Positions 26,337 to 35,474 of a stretch of 64,000 nucleotides of DNA are shown here, piece after piece. Every line of letters starts with the position of its first letter. The first letter of the stretch is position 1. Source of the DNA: Arminella tubonensis (GTDB lineage Bacteria; Pseudomonadota; Alphaproteobacteria; Rhizobiales; Rhizobiaceae). The stretch is from positions 1-64,000 of the forward strand of contig NZ_PCDP01000013.1 in NCBI RefSeq assembly GCF_003240585.1, in the 5' to 3' direction. Position numbers and translations under genes: made by a program. Under the pieces are notes generated by a model. That model ran no database searches, had not been told where the DNA came from, and saw nothing but the letters and a program-made list of their open reading frames with translations.

Positions 26337-27415
26337 GACCGCTCTGCCTCCCCTTGGTCGCCGTCGCACTCTCTCAGTCAGCAAACGTCGCCTTTGCCGA
26401 CGTTCCGGTGATCGATCAGACGACGCTTAAGCAGGATACAGCCCGCGATGCGACGACCAGCGATATCGAAACCACCGATCAGGATCGCCATAGCATCAGC
26501 ACGTCGGTGACCTGCTCGATGTACCGGCCCTCGGCGCCCAATGATCCAGTCGGCGCCGCAAACCAGAATTCCGAGATTTCAGGCCTGGTGCGCCGCGTCG
26601 CGCGCGAAGAGGGTGTCGACGAAAACCAGTTCCTCTCCCTCGTCTACCAGGAGAGCCGCTTCAATCCCTGCGCCAAGTCCGGCGCTGGTGCAACGGGCCT
26701 GACACAGCTGATGCCTGGCACCGCAAACCAACTCGGTGTCAACGAAAACAATATCGAGGATAATCTGCGAGGCGGCGCGACGTACTACAACCAGCAACTG
26801 CGCCGCTACGATGGCAACGTCTCGCTGGCGCTTGCCGCCTACAATTCAGGCCCCGGAAGTGTCAACAAATATGGCGGCATTCCACCGTTCAAGGAAACTC
26901 AAGGCTATGTCCGCAGCATCACACAGGACTGGCTGCCAGCCTTTGGCGGTTCCGACAAATCGGGAATTCCGCTGAACTATGGTGGCGGCGAAACCGCCTA
27001 TACCGGCATGAGGGATTCCACGCTGAATGCGATGGGCACGACCAAGGCCACATCGGAGAGCCTGTCGAATGTCGGGAGTTGGTATCGGCAACTGGCGGAA
27101 TTGCAGACCGGAACCATCCAGGACAGTTGGGACCACAATTCGACCGTCCGCAATGCCAACCTTGAAATGCTGTACGAAGTCATCAAGCTCGGCGGTTCAA
27201 TGGCTGAGCTGATCAATTCCCGCAATGCCGTCGCGCTATCCAGTGTCTCGAGTTCATCGCAATCAACGGCAAGCCGGAGCGAACGGAACCAGCCGCGCGA
27301 CACGACGGGATTTTGCGATCCGACGCTCGACCTTGTTTGGGACCCCGAACAAAAGGCATGTGTCGCAAAACGGCAGGACGCCGCCAGCATCCAGCTCATG
27401 CTGCAACCTCAATAG
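26333..27415 (+). CDS. Second T4SS lytic transglycosylase with VirB5-like N-terminus
   Basis: A 360-residue exported protein. The signal peptide ends at AFADVPVID, and the mature start VPVIDQTTLKQ is the same as the mature start of VirB5 two genes on (VPVIDKKNYEIAKQ). An SLT domain follows at about residues 85-205, with catalytic Glu in YQESRFNP, GLTQLMPGTA, and LAAYNSGPG. The C-terminal 130 residues are helical, with VirB5-like patterns, and end in a Cys pair (GFCDPTLD, KACVAK). It is thus a peptidoglycan hydrolase with VirB5-like flanks. ATG 26333 overlaps the virB4 stop (ATGA). Confidence 0.85.
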   Translation: MRPLCLPLVAVALSQSANVAFADVPVIDQTTLKQDTARDATTSDIETTDQDRHSISTSVTCSMYRPSAPNDPVGAANQNSEISGLVRRVAREEGVDENQFLSLVYQESRFNPCAKSGAGATGLTQLMPGTANQLGVNENNIEDNLRGGATYYNQQLRRYDGNVSLALAAYNSGPGSVNKYGGIPPFKETQGYVRSITQDWLPAFGGSDKSGIPLNYGGGETAYTGMRDSTLNAMGTTKATSESLSNVGSWYRQLAELQTGTIQDSWDHNSTVRNANLEMLYEVIKLGGSMAELINSRNAVALSSVSSSSQSTASRSERNQPRDTTGFCDPTLDLVWDPEQKACVAKRQDAASIQLMLQPQ

Positions 27416-27421
27416 GAGCCG

Positions 27422-28126
27422 ATGATGAAGCTTTTCATGATAGCCGCCGGGTTTGCCGCTTTGACGTCGAGCCTTGCTCATGCCGATGTACCGGTGATCG
27501 ACAAGAAGAACTATGAGATCGCCAAGCAGACCGCCGACACGACCGATCATATCCTCGACACCAACAAGAACATCCTGACGACGGTCGAAGATACCCTAAA
27601 GGCCGTCACCGGTGATCGAGGAAGCACGTCCCAGACACTGCAGAACCTGGCGATCGGCCAGGGCTTCAGCGTGTCCGCCATGCCCTCTCTCGATAGCCTG
27701 ATCAAAGGCGGCGTCCCTGACTTTGGCAACATGAGCGGTGACGTGTCGAAAGTGGCGACCGCCTTCATCAACGGCCTGCAACTGGTCAAATCGCTTTCCG
27801 GCAAGGACAACAGCGGTCTTGCCAGCGACAAATCCTATGAGCAGTTGGTCAATACCGTTCTTGGTGTATCCGCATTGATCAATGGCGCCCAAAAAGCCAC
27901 CGAGACCAGACGAAACGCTTTTGAAGCCGCCGGTCAGCAGATCGGCAAGGCCGAGGATATCAAGGGCTCGATCGACCAGAACACCCAATTGCAAGTCCAG
28001 TCCGGGCTAACCTTGAACGAGATGATCGGCGTGATGAACGGGGCGGTGACATCACTCCAGGCGGACAACCAGAGACGGCTGACCGATATTTCCAACAGCA
28101 AAAAAGCGCTGAGCTATGGCAACTGA
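27422..28126 (+). CDS. virB5: VirB5 minor pilin
   Basis: A 234-residue exported protein. A signal peptide (MMKLFMIAAGFAALTSSLAHA) is followed by the VirB5/TrbJ start VPVIDKKNYEIAKQTADTTDHI and long helices (QLQVQSGLTLNEMIGVMNG near the end). It is a minor pilus component implicated in host-cell contact. AGGAGCCG precedes tandem ATG codons at 27422 and 27425. It overlaps the lipoprotein gene by 11 bases. Confidence 0.9.
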   Translation: MMKLFMIAAGFAALTSSLAHADVPVIDKKNYEIAKQTADTTDHILDTNKNILTTVEDTLKAVTGDRGSTSQTLQNLAIGQGFSVSAMPSLDSLIKGGVPDFGNMSGDVSKVATAFINGLQLVKSLSGKDNSGLASDKSYEQLVNTVLGVSALINGAQKATETRRNAFEAAGQQIGKAEDIKGSIDQNTQLQVQSGLTLNEMIGVMNGAVTSLQADNQRRLTDISNSKKALSYGN

Positions 28127-28328
28127 GGTCCTGCAAACCCTGGTGCGCCTGGCGATAGCCGTCATCGTCGCAGGTTTATCGGCTTGCGGCACCGTCAAGG
28201 AAAAAACCGCTCCGTGTAAGCGTCCGGCCGAACTGAGCTCCTACGCGGAAGATCCGCGTCAAAGCTGCGGGCCGATGCATGCCGTCAATGATCCTGCCGC
28301 AGCGTTTGCGGCTATCGGAATGAACTGA
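28116..28328 (+). CDS. VirB7-like/EexN-like small lipoprotein
   Basis: A 70-residue protein with a hydrophobic start and a lipobox LSAC at about residues 21-24, giving a mature lipoprotein of about 47 residues with two further Cys (APCKRP, QSCGPM). In VirB operons this position holds VirB7, which anchors VirB9 in the outer membrane, or an entry-exclusion lipoprotein; sequence does not decide. Start ATG 28116 lies inside the end of virB5. Confidence 0.75.
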   Translation: MATEVLQTLVRLAIAVIVAGLSACGTVKEKTAPCKRPAELSSYAEDPRQSCGPMHAVNDPAAAFAAIGMN

Positions 28329-28337
28329 GGTCTGGCG

Positions 28338-29354
28338 ATGGAAGATTTTCTCGGCGATTTGCTGAAGCGTATCGAGAACTCCGGAACAACGTTTTCGGAA
28401 AAGGCCTACGGCGTCGTCGGCCAGGAGATCATGCCGCTGCTGCAGATCATGCTCGTGGTCTACGTCGCCTATTATGGGCTGCAGCTCTTTCTCGGCACCG
28501 CTCGCGTCAGCGTCTCCGAAATCGTCAGCCGCATCGTCCGGATGATGATCATCCTCGCCCTTGTCGGATCATGGTCAAATTTCAACAACCTGTTCTATCA
28601 CTGGATCAACGATACGCCCGAAGACGTTGGCCGGGCCATCCTTGCAGCATCCGGGACTGGAATTACGGAGCCGACGAATGGACTGTCGCAGATCTGGAAG
28701 ACCGCCAACCAGGCTGCCTCCGCCTTTGCCGAACAATCCGGATATTTCTCGATCCTTCCGAGCGCGGTCGGCGTGTTGATCATGGTCGGCGCCGGCATCT
28801 TCATCGCCGTCGCGCTGGCGATCCTGATCCTTGCGAAAGTCATGCTGTGGGTGTTGATCGGCACCGCGCCGATCTTCATCGCCTGCATGCTGTTCGAGCG
28901 AACGCGAGGCTACGGCGTCGGGTGGTTCAACCAGGTCCTCACCTACGCGCTGATCCCTTTGTTCATCTACGTCGTTGCGTCTTTCCTGATCGCTGCAATG
29001 AACCCGGAACTGACCAAGATCAACGCCGCCACCGGCACGAGAACCCTGACGCTTGCCGACATCGCTGGCTTCACGCTTCTCTGCGCCGCTGGCGCCTTCG
29101 TCATGCTTTATATCCAGTCGATCGGCCAAGGCATTGCCGGCGGCATCAGTGCCGGGATCGGGTCCGCTGCCAGCCGAGCGACACAGGCGGTTGGTTTTGG
29201 AATTTTGCGAGGGACGACAACCGCGGGGCGTACGGCAAACCGCGCGGGCCGAGCGCTTCGTGATCGATCGAGAAACGGCGACGAAGATGGCGATAGTTCA
29301 GGCGCCAGGGCAGCGATGCAAACGAAAATCACCCAGAACAGTACCCCCGCCTGA
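28338..29354 (+). CDS. virB6: VirB6 inner-membrane channel protein
   Basis: A 338-residue TrbL/VirB6 protein with about six membrane segments, including IMPLLQIMLVVYVAYYGLQL, VGVLIMVGAGIFIAVALAIL, and MLWVLIGTAPIFIACMLF, with the conserved FERTRGYGVGWFNQ cytoplasmic motif. The C-terminal 70 residues are Gly/Ala/Arg-rich and soluble. It forms part of the inner-membrane translocation path. ATG 28338 is preceded by GAGGTCTGGCG. Confidence 0.93.
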   Translation: MEDFLGDLLKRIENSGTTFSEKAYGVVGQEIMPLLQIMLVVYVAYYGLQLFLGTARVSVSEIVSRIVRMMIILALVGSWSNFNNLFYHWINDTPEDVGRAILAASGTGITEPTNGLSQIWKTANQAASAFAEQSGYFSILPSAVGVLIMVGAGIFIAVALAILILAKVMLWVLIGTAPIFIACMLFERTRGYGVGWFNQVLTYALIPLFIYVVASFLIAAMNPELTKINAATGTRTLTLADIAGFTLLCAAGAFVMLYIQSIGQGIAGGISAGIGSAASRATQAVGFGILRGTTTAGRTANRAGRALRDRSRNGDEDGDSSGARAAMQTKITQNSTPA

Positions 29355-29388
29355 ATAGGCCTAAGACGTTTAAAAGGCATGAATTGCG

Positions 29389-30081
29389 ATGGCAGATACG
29401 AATGATGAGCGGCTGCGGACCTATTATCAGAGCGGGGATATTTGGGAGCAGGAGGTTGTCGGACGAGCGAGACGGTCACGCGCGCTCGCCTGGTTTGTCA
29501 CCAGCATCTTTGGCGCGATCACGCTCGTCAGCTTGGTAACGCTTGCCATGCTCGTGCCTTTGAAGAGCTTCGAGCCCTATATCGTCGAGGTCGACAAGAA
29601 CACTGGTTACATCGAGGTCAAGACCGGGCTCACGAGGCCAGCAAGCCTGACAGAGCAGCAGGCCATCACCCAGGCCAACATCGTTCGCTACATCCGCTCT
29701 CGGGAAGGCTATGATCCTTATGCGATCGAGGAGAATTTCGGGATCGCGGCACTTCTGTCGACCGGCAATGCGGCGCGCGCCTTGCAGGACCTCTATAGTG
29801 CGGCCAATGTCCAAAACCCGGCCAGGGTCTATGGCCGAAACAAGCGCGTCACGACCGAAATCGCCTCGGTGACCTTCCCGAATGCCAGTACCGGCATTGT
29901 TCGGTTCTCGACGGTCGAGCAGTCCGATGCGGAAACCATCCCCAGGCATTGGATCGCTGTCGTCCGCTATCGTTATACCGACACCCCCGCGACCAATGAA
30001 TGGCGTTTCGAAAACCCACTCGGTTTCCAAGTCTACGATTATCGCCGGGACCAGGAAACGGTCACCGAGGGGAGTCCTTGA
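29389..30081 (+). CDS. virB8: VirB8 assembly factor
   Basis: A 230-residue bitopic protein: an N-terminal cytoplasmic stretch, one membrane segment (about residues 34-60, LAWFVTSIFGAITLVSLVTL), and the periplasmic NTF2-like VirB8 domain with FEPYIVEVDKNTGYIEV and, near the end, NPLGFQVYDYRRDQE. It nucleates the core complex with VirB9 and VirB10. Its TGA overlaps the ATG of virB9. Confidence 0.94.
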   Translation: MADTNDERLRTYYQSGDIWEQEVVGRARRSRALAWFVTSIFGAITLVSLVTLAMLVPLKSFEPYIVEVDKNTGYIEVKTGLTRPASLTEQQAITQANIVRYIRSREGYDPYAIEENFGIAALLSTGNAARALQDLYSAANVQNPARVYGRNKRVTTEIASVTFPNASTGIVRFSTVEQSDAETIPRHWIAVVRYRYTDTPATNEWRFENPLGFQVYDYRRDQETVTEGSP

Positions 30082-30890
30082 TGATACGGCGTACTTTCCT
30101 TGCCGCGGCGATGTTGCTTGGCCCTCTTACCCCTGCTTATTCTGCCGAAACGCCAGCCTCCGGCCGCCTCGATCCGCGTGTCACCAGCGTTGTCTACCAG
30201 CCCAACAATGTCGTGCGCGTATTTGCGACCTACGGCATTTCGACGATGATCATCTTCGACGAAGACGAGAAGTTCGAGACTGTTGCGCTCGGCGATACCG
30301 ACAGTTGGGATGTCGTCCCGACGGACAAAGGCAATATTCTCTTCGTAAAGCCCAGGGCAAAGAACGTCACTACCAATATGAACGTGGTGACCACCAAGCG
30401 CATCTATTACCTCGAGCTCAACGATAACGCGCCTGAGGACGGGATAAAGGTCTTCGGCATCCGCTTCGTCTATCCCGAAAAGGACCTCAATGCCTCCTTG
30501 CGCAAGGAGGCAGAGGCCCGTGCCGCCAATCCGAACATGGCCGGTATCGACAAGGCCAACGTCAACATCGACTATTCGTTTTCTGGCGACGGTAAATTGA
30601 AGCCGTTGATGGTGTTTGACGACGGCAAGAAGACGTTCTTCAAGTTTGGCGCCAAGGTGCCAGCTATGTTCGCGGTGAATAGCGACTTTACCGAGACATT
30701 ACGAAACTTCCGACGGGAGGGCGACTATATCGTCGTCGACGGCACGGCAACCCAATATACCCTGCGCGACGGCGACCAGTGGACCTGCATCTTCAATTTG
30801 AGGAAGCCGGACTTTGGTGCACCCGACCCAAACGTGATGGGTGCGAAACTTGATGACCAGGCAACGACGCGCCGAAGGAGTGGAAACTGA
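30081..30890 (+). CDS. virB9: VirB9 outer-membrane complex protein
   Basis: A 269-residue exported protein. The signal peptide ends PAYSAE (about residue 21). DPRVTSVVYQPNNVVRVFA and VKPRAKNVTTNMNVVTTKRIYYLEL are the VirB9/CagX pattern, and the C-terminal domain starts near NIDYSFSGD. It forms the outer-membrane core complex with VirB7 and VirB10. GAGGGGAG precedes ATG 30081. Its stop overlaps virB10. Confidence 0.94.
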   Translation: MIRRTFLAAAMLLGPLTPAYSAETPASGRLDPRVTSVVYQPNNVVRVFATYGISTMIIFDEDEKFETVALGDTDSWDVVPTDKGNILFVKPRAKNVTTNMNVVTTKRIYYLELNDNAPEDGIKVFGIRFVYPEKDLNASLRKEAEARAANPNMAGIDKANVNIDYSFSGDGKLKPLMVFDDGKKTFFKFGAKVPAMFAVNSDFTETLRNFRREGDYIVVDGTATQYTLRDGDQWTCIFNLRKPDFGAPDPNVMGAKLDDQATTRRRSGN

Positions 30891-32110
30891 TGCAGCGGTC
30901 TCCAGAACTGGAAGCGATGCTCGCCGGCGACGAGGTTGCCATCCGGGACCAGCGAGTCCGACGAAAGCAATTGCTTGGGGCAGCCGCTCTTATATTCGGC
31001 GGAGCAGCACTGGCATATGTTGTCGTCTTTGCGCCCCAGAAACGCGCGCCGGAAAATCTTGAAGGGGAAGAAGAGTTCACGACGACGACCTTCCGGCCAC
31101 CCTCGTTTCTACGGGATAGCGACAAGCAGCCGGAAAAATCACCTGACCCGGTTATCAAGCTCCCGGATCCACCCTCAGCAAAGCAAGATGACGCGTCCGA
31201 TACGACAAAATTCGATGTTCCGCCTCCGCCTGGCGTGGTGGTTGAAGGCAATCAGACAACGCCCGTGCCGCCGGAAAAGATCGACGAGTTTCCAAAGCGT
31301 TTCCTGTCGAAGCAGGTGGTGATCGACAGCAGCAAATCCGACATCGGCCAGGGATCGCTAGGGCCTGGCAGCACGGAGGGCGGACCGACTGTTGCAGGCG
31401 AAGATCGCAACAGCAAGTTCCTCGCCACCGCCACCTCCATTGGCGATCGCTCCGCCAAGGCCCGGCAAATCGATCGCATCGACGCGATGATACCGGAAGG
31501 AACGCTCATTCCCGGAATTCTCGAGACCGCCATCAACAGCGATCTGCCGGGGCAAATCCGCGCCATCACCTCGCAGGACGTCTATTCTTTCGACGGACGC
31601 CGCGTCCTCATACCGACCGGCACTCGTCTCATCGGAGAATATCAGTCGGACATCACCCGCGGCCAGAAGCGCATCTTTGTCATTTGGACAAGATTGCTGC
31701 GCGATGACGGCGTGTCCGTACGCCTGAACAGCATCGGCACTGACAGTCTTGGCAGATCTGGTCTCACCGGCATCGTCGACAACAAATGGCGTGAGCGCTT
31801 TGGCTCGGCCATCCTGCTTTCCATCGTCGGCGCCGGTTCGTCTTATCTGACCGGATATGGCGGCAGCCAGAGCAACTCGAGCAGCAGCGGCGGTGAAACA
31901 GACGCCGACCGCGCTGCCGAGCTTGCGCGCGACACCATCGCCCAGACCTTCTCCAACATGGCCAATCAGGCGCTTGGAGAATCTGAAGATCCCGCCGACG
32001 ATCAGCGTTCACCAAGGCGAGCGCATTTTCGTCTATGTCCGCCAGGACCTCGATTTTTCCGCCATGTACCCGGATCCGGTCGAGGAAGCACTGAAGGAAA
32101 TCAAGCATGA
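30890..32110 (+). CDS. virB10: VirB10 core-complex protein with 3' frameshift
   Basis: The N-terminal part is normal: a cytoplasmic start, one membrane segment (about residues 27-48), a Pro-rich periplasmic linker, and the VirB10/TrbI domain (AMIPEGTLIPGILETAINSD, VLIPTGTRLIGEY). At about 31980 the reading frame changes. The annotated frame ends in unrelated Arg/Pro-rich sequence, while the +1 frame gives LKIPPTISVHQGERIFVYV and continues to KHERGLRQNQSR (stop 32139-32141), which is the true family C-terminus. About 48 residues of the outer-membrane channel domain are lost. The effect fits a two-base deletion or one-base insertion. Either the system is impaired or the assembly has an error here. 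Confidence 0.88.
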   Translation: MQRSPELEAMLAGDEVAIRDQRVRRKQLLGAAALIFGGAALAYVVVFAPQKRAPENLEGEEEFTTTTFRPPSFLRDSDKQPEKSPDPVIKLPDPPSAKQDDASDTTKFDVPPPPGVVVEGNQTTPVPPEKIDEFPKRFLSKQVVIDSSKSDIGQGSLGPGSTEGGPTVAGEDRNSKFLATATSIGDRSAKARQIDRIDAMIPEGTLIPGILETAINSDLPGQIRAITSQDVYSFDGRRVLIPTGTRLIGEYQSDITRGQKRIFVIWTRLLRDDGVSVRLNSIGTDSLGRSGLTGIVDNKWRERFGSAILLSIVGAGSSYLTGYGGSQSNSSSSGGETDADRAAELARDTIAQTFSNMANQALGESEDPADDQRSPRRAHFRLCPPGPRFFRHVPGSGRGSTEGNQA

Positions 32111-33135
32111 ACGAGGCCTTCGCCAAAATCAAAGCCGTTGACAACAGCCCCTATTATTTTCTCGGACGTGCTCTCGACCCGCTCCGGATCTTTTTGACTG
32201 ACCCCGAGGTTGTCGAGATCTCGGTCAATCGACCGGGCCACGTCTATGTCGAGCGTCTCGGCGCCGATGCGATGGAACACCATGAGGCACCGGCACTGAC
32301 CGCGTCCGAAATCGAAAATATCGGCGAGCGGGTCGCGGGTGCAACGCATCAGTTCATCAGTCGCGCCAATCCGATCCTGAGCGCGGCGTTGCCGACGGGA
32401 GAGCGTATCCAGATCGTGCTGCCGCCTGCCGCCGCTGATGGCGGGGCCATCTCCATTCGTAAACAGGTGACCAGCAATTTCACGCTTGAGGAATATCGTG
32501 ACAACGGATCGCTGGAGGGGGTTTCGGTCGCAGTCGGTGGCCTGAGTGAGGCAGAGCGAGCGCTGATCGAGCATCTGAAAGCCGAGCGAATCTATGACTT
32601 CATTGACACCGCAATCCGGCAGCGGATATCGATCCTGATCAGCGGAGGCACATCGACCGGCAAGACCACGTTTTTGAATGCATGCCTGAAGACAATCGAC
32701 CCCTCCGAGCGCATCTTGACGTTAGAGGATACGCGGGAACTCTTTCCGCCGCAGAAAAACGTCGTCCATCTCCTGGCGTCCCGTGGCGATCAGGGCACCG
32801 CGCAAGTCACCATCCAGTCGCTGCTCGAAGCATCACTGCGCATGCGACCGGACCGCCTGTTCGTGGGAGAAATCAGGGGCGCGGAAGCCTTCGCCTTTTT
32901 GCGGGCCATCAACACCGGCCACCCCGGCAGCATGTCGACGGTTCACGCCGATACGCCGCTCGGCGCCTATGAGCAGCTAGCGATGATGATGCAACAAGCC
33001 GGGATGTCATCGGGCTACTCGAAGCGAGATCTCATGTCGTATATCAAGATGGTCATCCCCGTCGTCATTCAGTTGCGCCGCGAGGGCGGCCGCCGCGGCG
33101 TTTCCGAGATCTATTTCGCCAGGCATGCGCAATGA
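32107..33135 (+). CDS. virB11: VirB11 T4SS ATPase
   Basis: A 342-residue hexameric secretion ATPase. Walker A GGTSTGKTT is near residue 179; the Asp box ERILTLEDTREL, the Walker B region MRPDRLFVGEIRGAEAF, and the His box GHPGSMSTVHAD follow. It switches the machine between pilus assembly and substrate transfer with VirB4 and VirD4. ATG 32107 lies within the original 3' end of virB10. Its stop overlaps virD4 (ATGA). Confidence 0.96.
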   Translation: MNEAFAKIKAVDNSPYYFLGRALDPLRIFLTDPEVVEISVNRPGHVYVERLGADAMEHHEAPALTASEIENIGERVAGATHQFISRANPILSAALPTGERIQIVLPPAAADGGAISIRKQVTSNFTLEEYRDNGSLEGVSVAVGGLSEAERALIEHLKAERIYDFIDTAIRQRISILISGGTSTGKTTFLNACLKTIDPSERILTLEDTRELFPPQKNVVHLLASRGDQGTAQVTIQSLLEASLRMRPDRLFVGEIRGAEAFAFLRAINTGHPGSMSTVHADTPLGAYEQLAMMMQQAGMSSGYSKRDLMSYIKMVIPVVIQLRREGGRRGVSEIYFARHAQ

Positions 33136-35159
33136 GCAGGACTTACCTCGCGGGCTACCTGTTGTTTTGCGGATTGATCGCCGTCGCCGTTTGGGCGATC
33201 GGCTATGCGCTAATCTTGCAGTTTCTTTACAAGGACGGCCGAATTCTCCACCTGATGGTGACGGCCAATCCGCTTGCCCCGTTGCTACAATTTTGGGCCT
33301 ATTCGGGCAATCGCGCACTGCGGATTGCAGCCCTCGGCGCGCTCGTTCCCGCACTGGCGATGGCGGCAGCGGCAGGCGCCTTTGGTCTGCGGCGACCTTC
33401 CAACCCGCTGGGCGATGCGGCATTCCAGGACATCGCCTCGATCCGACGCGGAAAATGGCTTCGCAAGGATGGCCATATTTTTGGATTGATCGGGCGCAGC
33501 ATCCTGCGACGCCGGGATGATCGGCATCATCTTGTCATCGGTCCGACCCGATCGGGAAAGGGCGTCGGCTATGTCATCCCGAATGCTTTGATGTTTCCGG
33601 GCTCGATGATCGTGACCGACCTCAAAGGCGAGATCTTTCAGCAAACCGCCGGCTACCGGAAAGCCAACGGACATCAGGTCTTTCTGTTCTCACCCGGCGC
33701 CCAGAAAACGCATCGGTGGAACCCATTGGACTTTGTCCGTCAGGACCGCGGCAACCGTACCATCGATATCCAGAATATGGCCAACATCCTCATCCCCGAA
33801 ACGAGTGGATCTGATAACGCTGTGTGGCAAGGGGCAGCTCAGCAGGTCATCGCTGGCGTCATCAGCTACGTGTTGGAGAGCAGCCACTACAAGAACCGCC
33901 GCAACTTTGGCGAGGTGAACAGCATATTCAATTCAGGCGTCGATCTGCAGGTGCTGATGAAGACGATCAAGGAGAATGAAACCGATCTCTCCCGCTTTAC
34001 GACCGACAGCTTCAACGCCTATATCTCGCTCAGTGAGCGTGCGGCGCGATCGGCGCTTCTGGACATTCAAAGGGCAATGCAGCCGTTCCGTAACGAGCGG
34101 GTCATTGCCGCGACCCACGTGACCGACATCGACCTCGCCTCGATGCGCCGGCGCCCGGTAACAATCTACCTCGCGCCCAACATCAGCGACGTGACGATCC
34201 TGCGGCCATTGCTGACGCTGTTCGTACAGCAGAGCATGGATCTCCTGACCCGGGATTTCAATCCAGCCGCCCTGCCCGCTTACTTCCTGCTCGACGAATT
34301 CAGGCAGCTGAAGAAGATGGACGAGATCATGAACAAGCTTCCCTACGTCGCCGGCTACAACATCAAAATGGCCTTCATCATTCAGGACCTGAAGAACCTC
34401 GACGAGATCTACGGTGAGACATCCAGGCATTCCTTGCTTGGAAATTGCGGCCTGCAGCTCATTCTCGGCGCCAATGATCAGGCGACGGCCGAGTATGCGT
34501 CCCGTGCGCTCGGCAAGAAGACGATCCGATACAAATCCGAATCCCGCACCTTGGAACTGATGGGCCTTCCGCGGCGAACCAAGGTCGAGCAGATCCGCGA
34601 GCGCGATCTGATGATGCCTCAGGAGGTCCGTCAGATGCCGGAAGATCGGATAATCCTGCTCGTTGAGGGCCAGAGACCTATCTTCGGAAAAAGACTTCGG
34701 TACCATCAGGTTGCTCATCTCAATCAGGCAGCGCGCGCTTCCAGGGAAAACCAACCCGTCGTTCCGGATGCTGATTTCGTCACCCTGCTTCGGGTTCCCG
34801 CGCTCGATGAGAGTTATGGGGGCGTTTTGCAACCGAAAGAAACAGAAGAATTGCCTGATCCGACCGGACACCGATTGGCAGAGGTGCCTCTTGCTGTGGC
34901 TAGAACACTGCCGCCGGGGCGCGGTACAAATGCCGCCGCAAGGGACAGGTTTGCGGCCGAGCCGAGCCCCGCTGAGGTGAAAGACGAACGGGTCGCGGCC
35001 ATTGAGGCTCGGCTGAAGCCAAGTGCGGATCGGTTGGTCGAGATCATTCACTCGAAATGCGACAAGGATGGAAGTCTCTCAATGCGAAGCAGACCTAGCA
35101 TCGCCGAAGTCTTGAAGCAGACCATCCCTGATCCTGCCGATTTCGGATTGGCGCCCTAG
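33132..35159 (+). CDS. virD4: VirD4/TraG coupling protein
   Basis: A 675-residue coupling ATPase. Two N-terminal membrane segments (about residues 8-30 and 55-85) precede Walker A GPTRSGKG near residue 137, Walker B FLLDEF near 385, and the conserved KMAFIIQDLKNLDEIYG segment. The C-terminal 130 residues are variable. It brings substrates (a relaxosome or effectors) to the T4SS channel. It is the last virB-operon gene. No relaxase gene is nearby. Confidence 0.95.
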   Translation: MSRTYLAGYLLFCGLIAVAVWAIGYALILQFLYKDGRILHLMVTANPLAPLLQFWAYSGNRALRIAALGALVPALAMAAAAGAFGLRRPSNPLGDAAFQDIASIRRGKWLRKDGHIFGLIGRSILRRRDDRHHLVIGPTRSGKGVGYVIPNALMFPGSMIVTDLKGEIFQQTAGYRKANGHQVFLFSPGAQKTHRWNPLDFVRQDRGNRTIDIQNMANILIPETSGSDNAVWQGAAQQVIAGVISYVLESSHYKNRRNFGEVNSIFNSGVDLQVLMKTIKENETDLSRFTTDSFNAYISLSERAARSALLDIQRAMQPFRNERVIAATHVTDIDLASMRRRPVTIYLAPNISDVTILRPLLTLFVQQSMDLLTRDFNPAALPAYFLLDEFRQLKKMDEIMNKLPYVAGYNIKMAFIIQDLKNLDEIYGETSRHSLLGNCGLQLILGANDQATAEYASRALGKKTIRYKSESRTLELMGLPRRTKVEQIRERDLMMPQEVRQMPEDRIILLVEGQRPIFGKRLRYHQVAHLNQAARASRENQPVVPDADFVTLLRVPALDESYGGVLQPKETEELPDPTGHRLAEVPLAVARTLPPGRGTNAAARDRFAAEPSPAEVKDERVAAIEARLKPSADRLVEIIHSKCDKDGSLSMRSRPSIAEVLKQTIPDPADFGLAP

Positions 35160-35210
35160 TTGCTTCGCTCAACGCTTGTTTGAGACTTTCGCCTCACAAG
35201 CTTGTCCGCG

Positions 35211-35474
35211 ATGCACTTCCGATTTGATTGCGCTGTGGCGGCGCGCCTCAACGCTCCGGTTGAAAAGCGAGGAATCGCAGTTAACGCATATCAGCTCTCT
35301 TCTCTCCTGACGAACTTCCTGGGGTTAGGCATTGACTTCGAGCTAGCCGAGCTAAATGGTTCTGATCAGTCAGCGTCGGAGATGGGCATGTTCGAGCGTA
35401 TTGTGAAGTGCAGGGCAGAAGACGCCCTTGCGGATGCGAAATTGGCCTTGATCGTGGAGCCACTGCACAAATGA
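35211..35474 (+). CDS. Hypothetical protein upstream of carbonic anhydrase
   Basis: A frame of 87 residues from ATG 35211 (TTG 35202 is possible) with no recognised domain. The C-terminal half (KCRAEDALADAKLALIVEP) looks helical. No ribosome-binding site is visible. Its stop overlaps the ATG of the carbonic anhydrase gene (ATGA at 35471-35474), which favours a real, coupled gene. It may be the truncated end of a larger gene. Confidence 0.4.
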   Translation: MHFRFDCAVAARLNAPVEKRGIAVNAYQLSSLLTNFLGLGIDFELAELNGSDQSASEMGMFERIVKCRAEDALADAKLALIVEPLHK

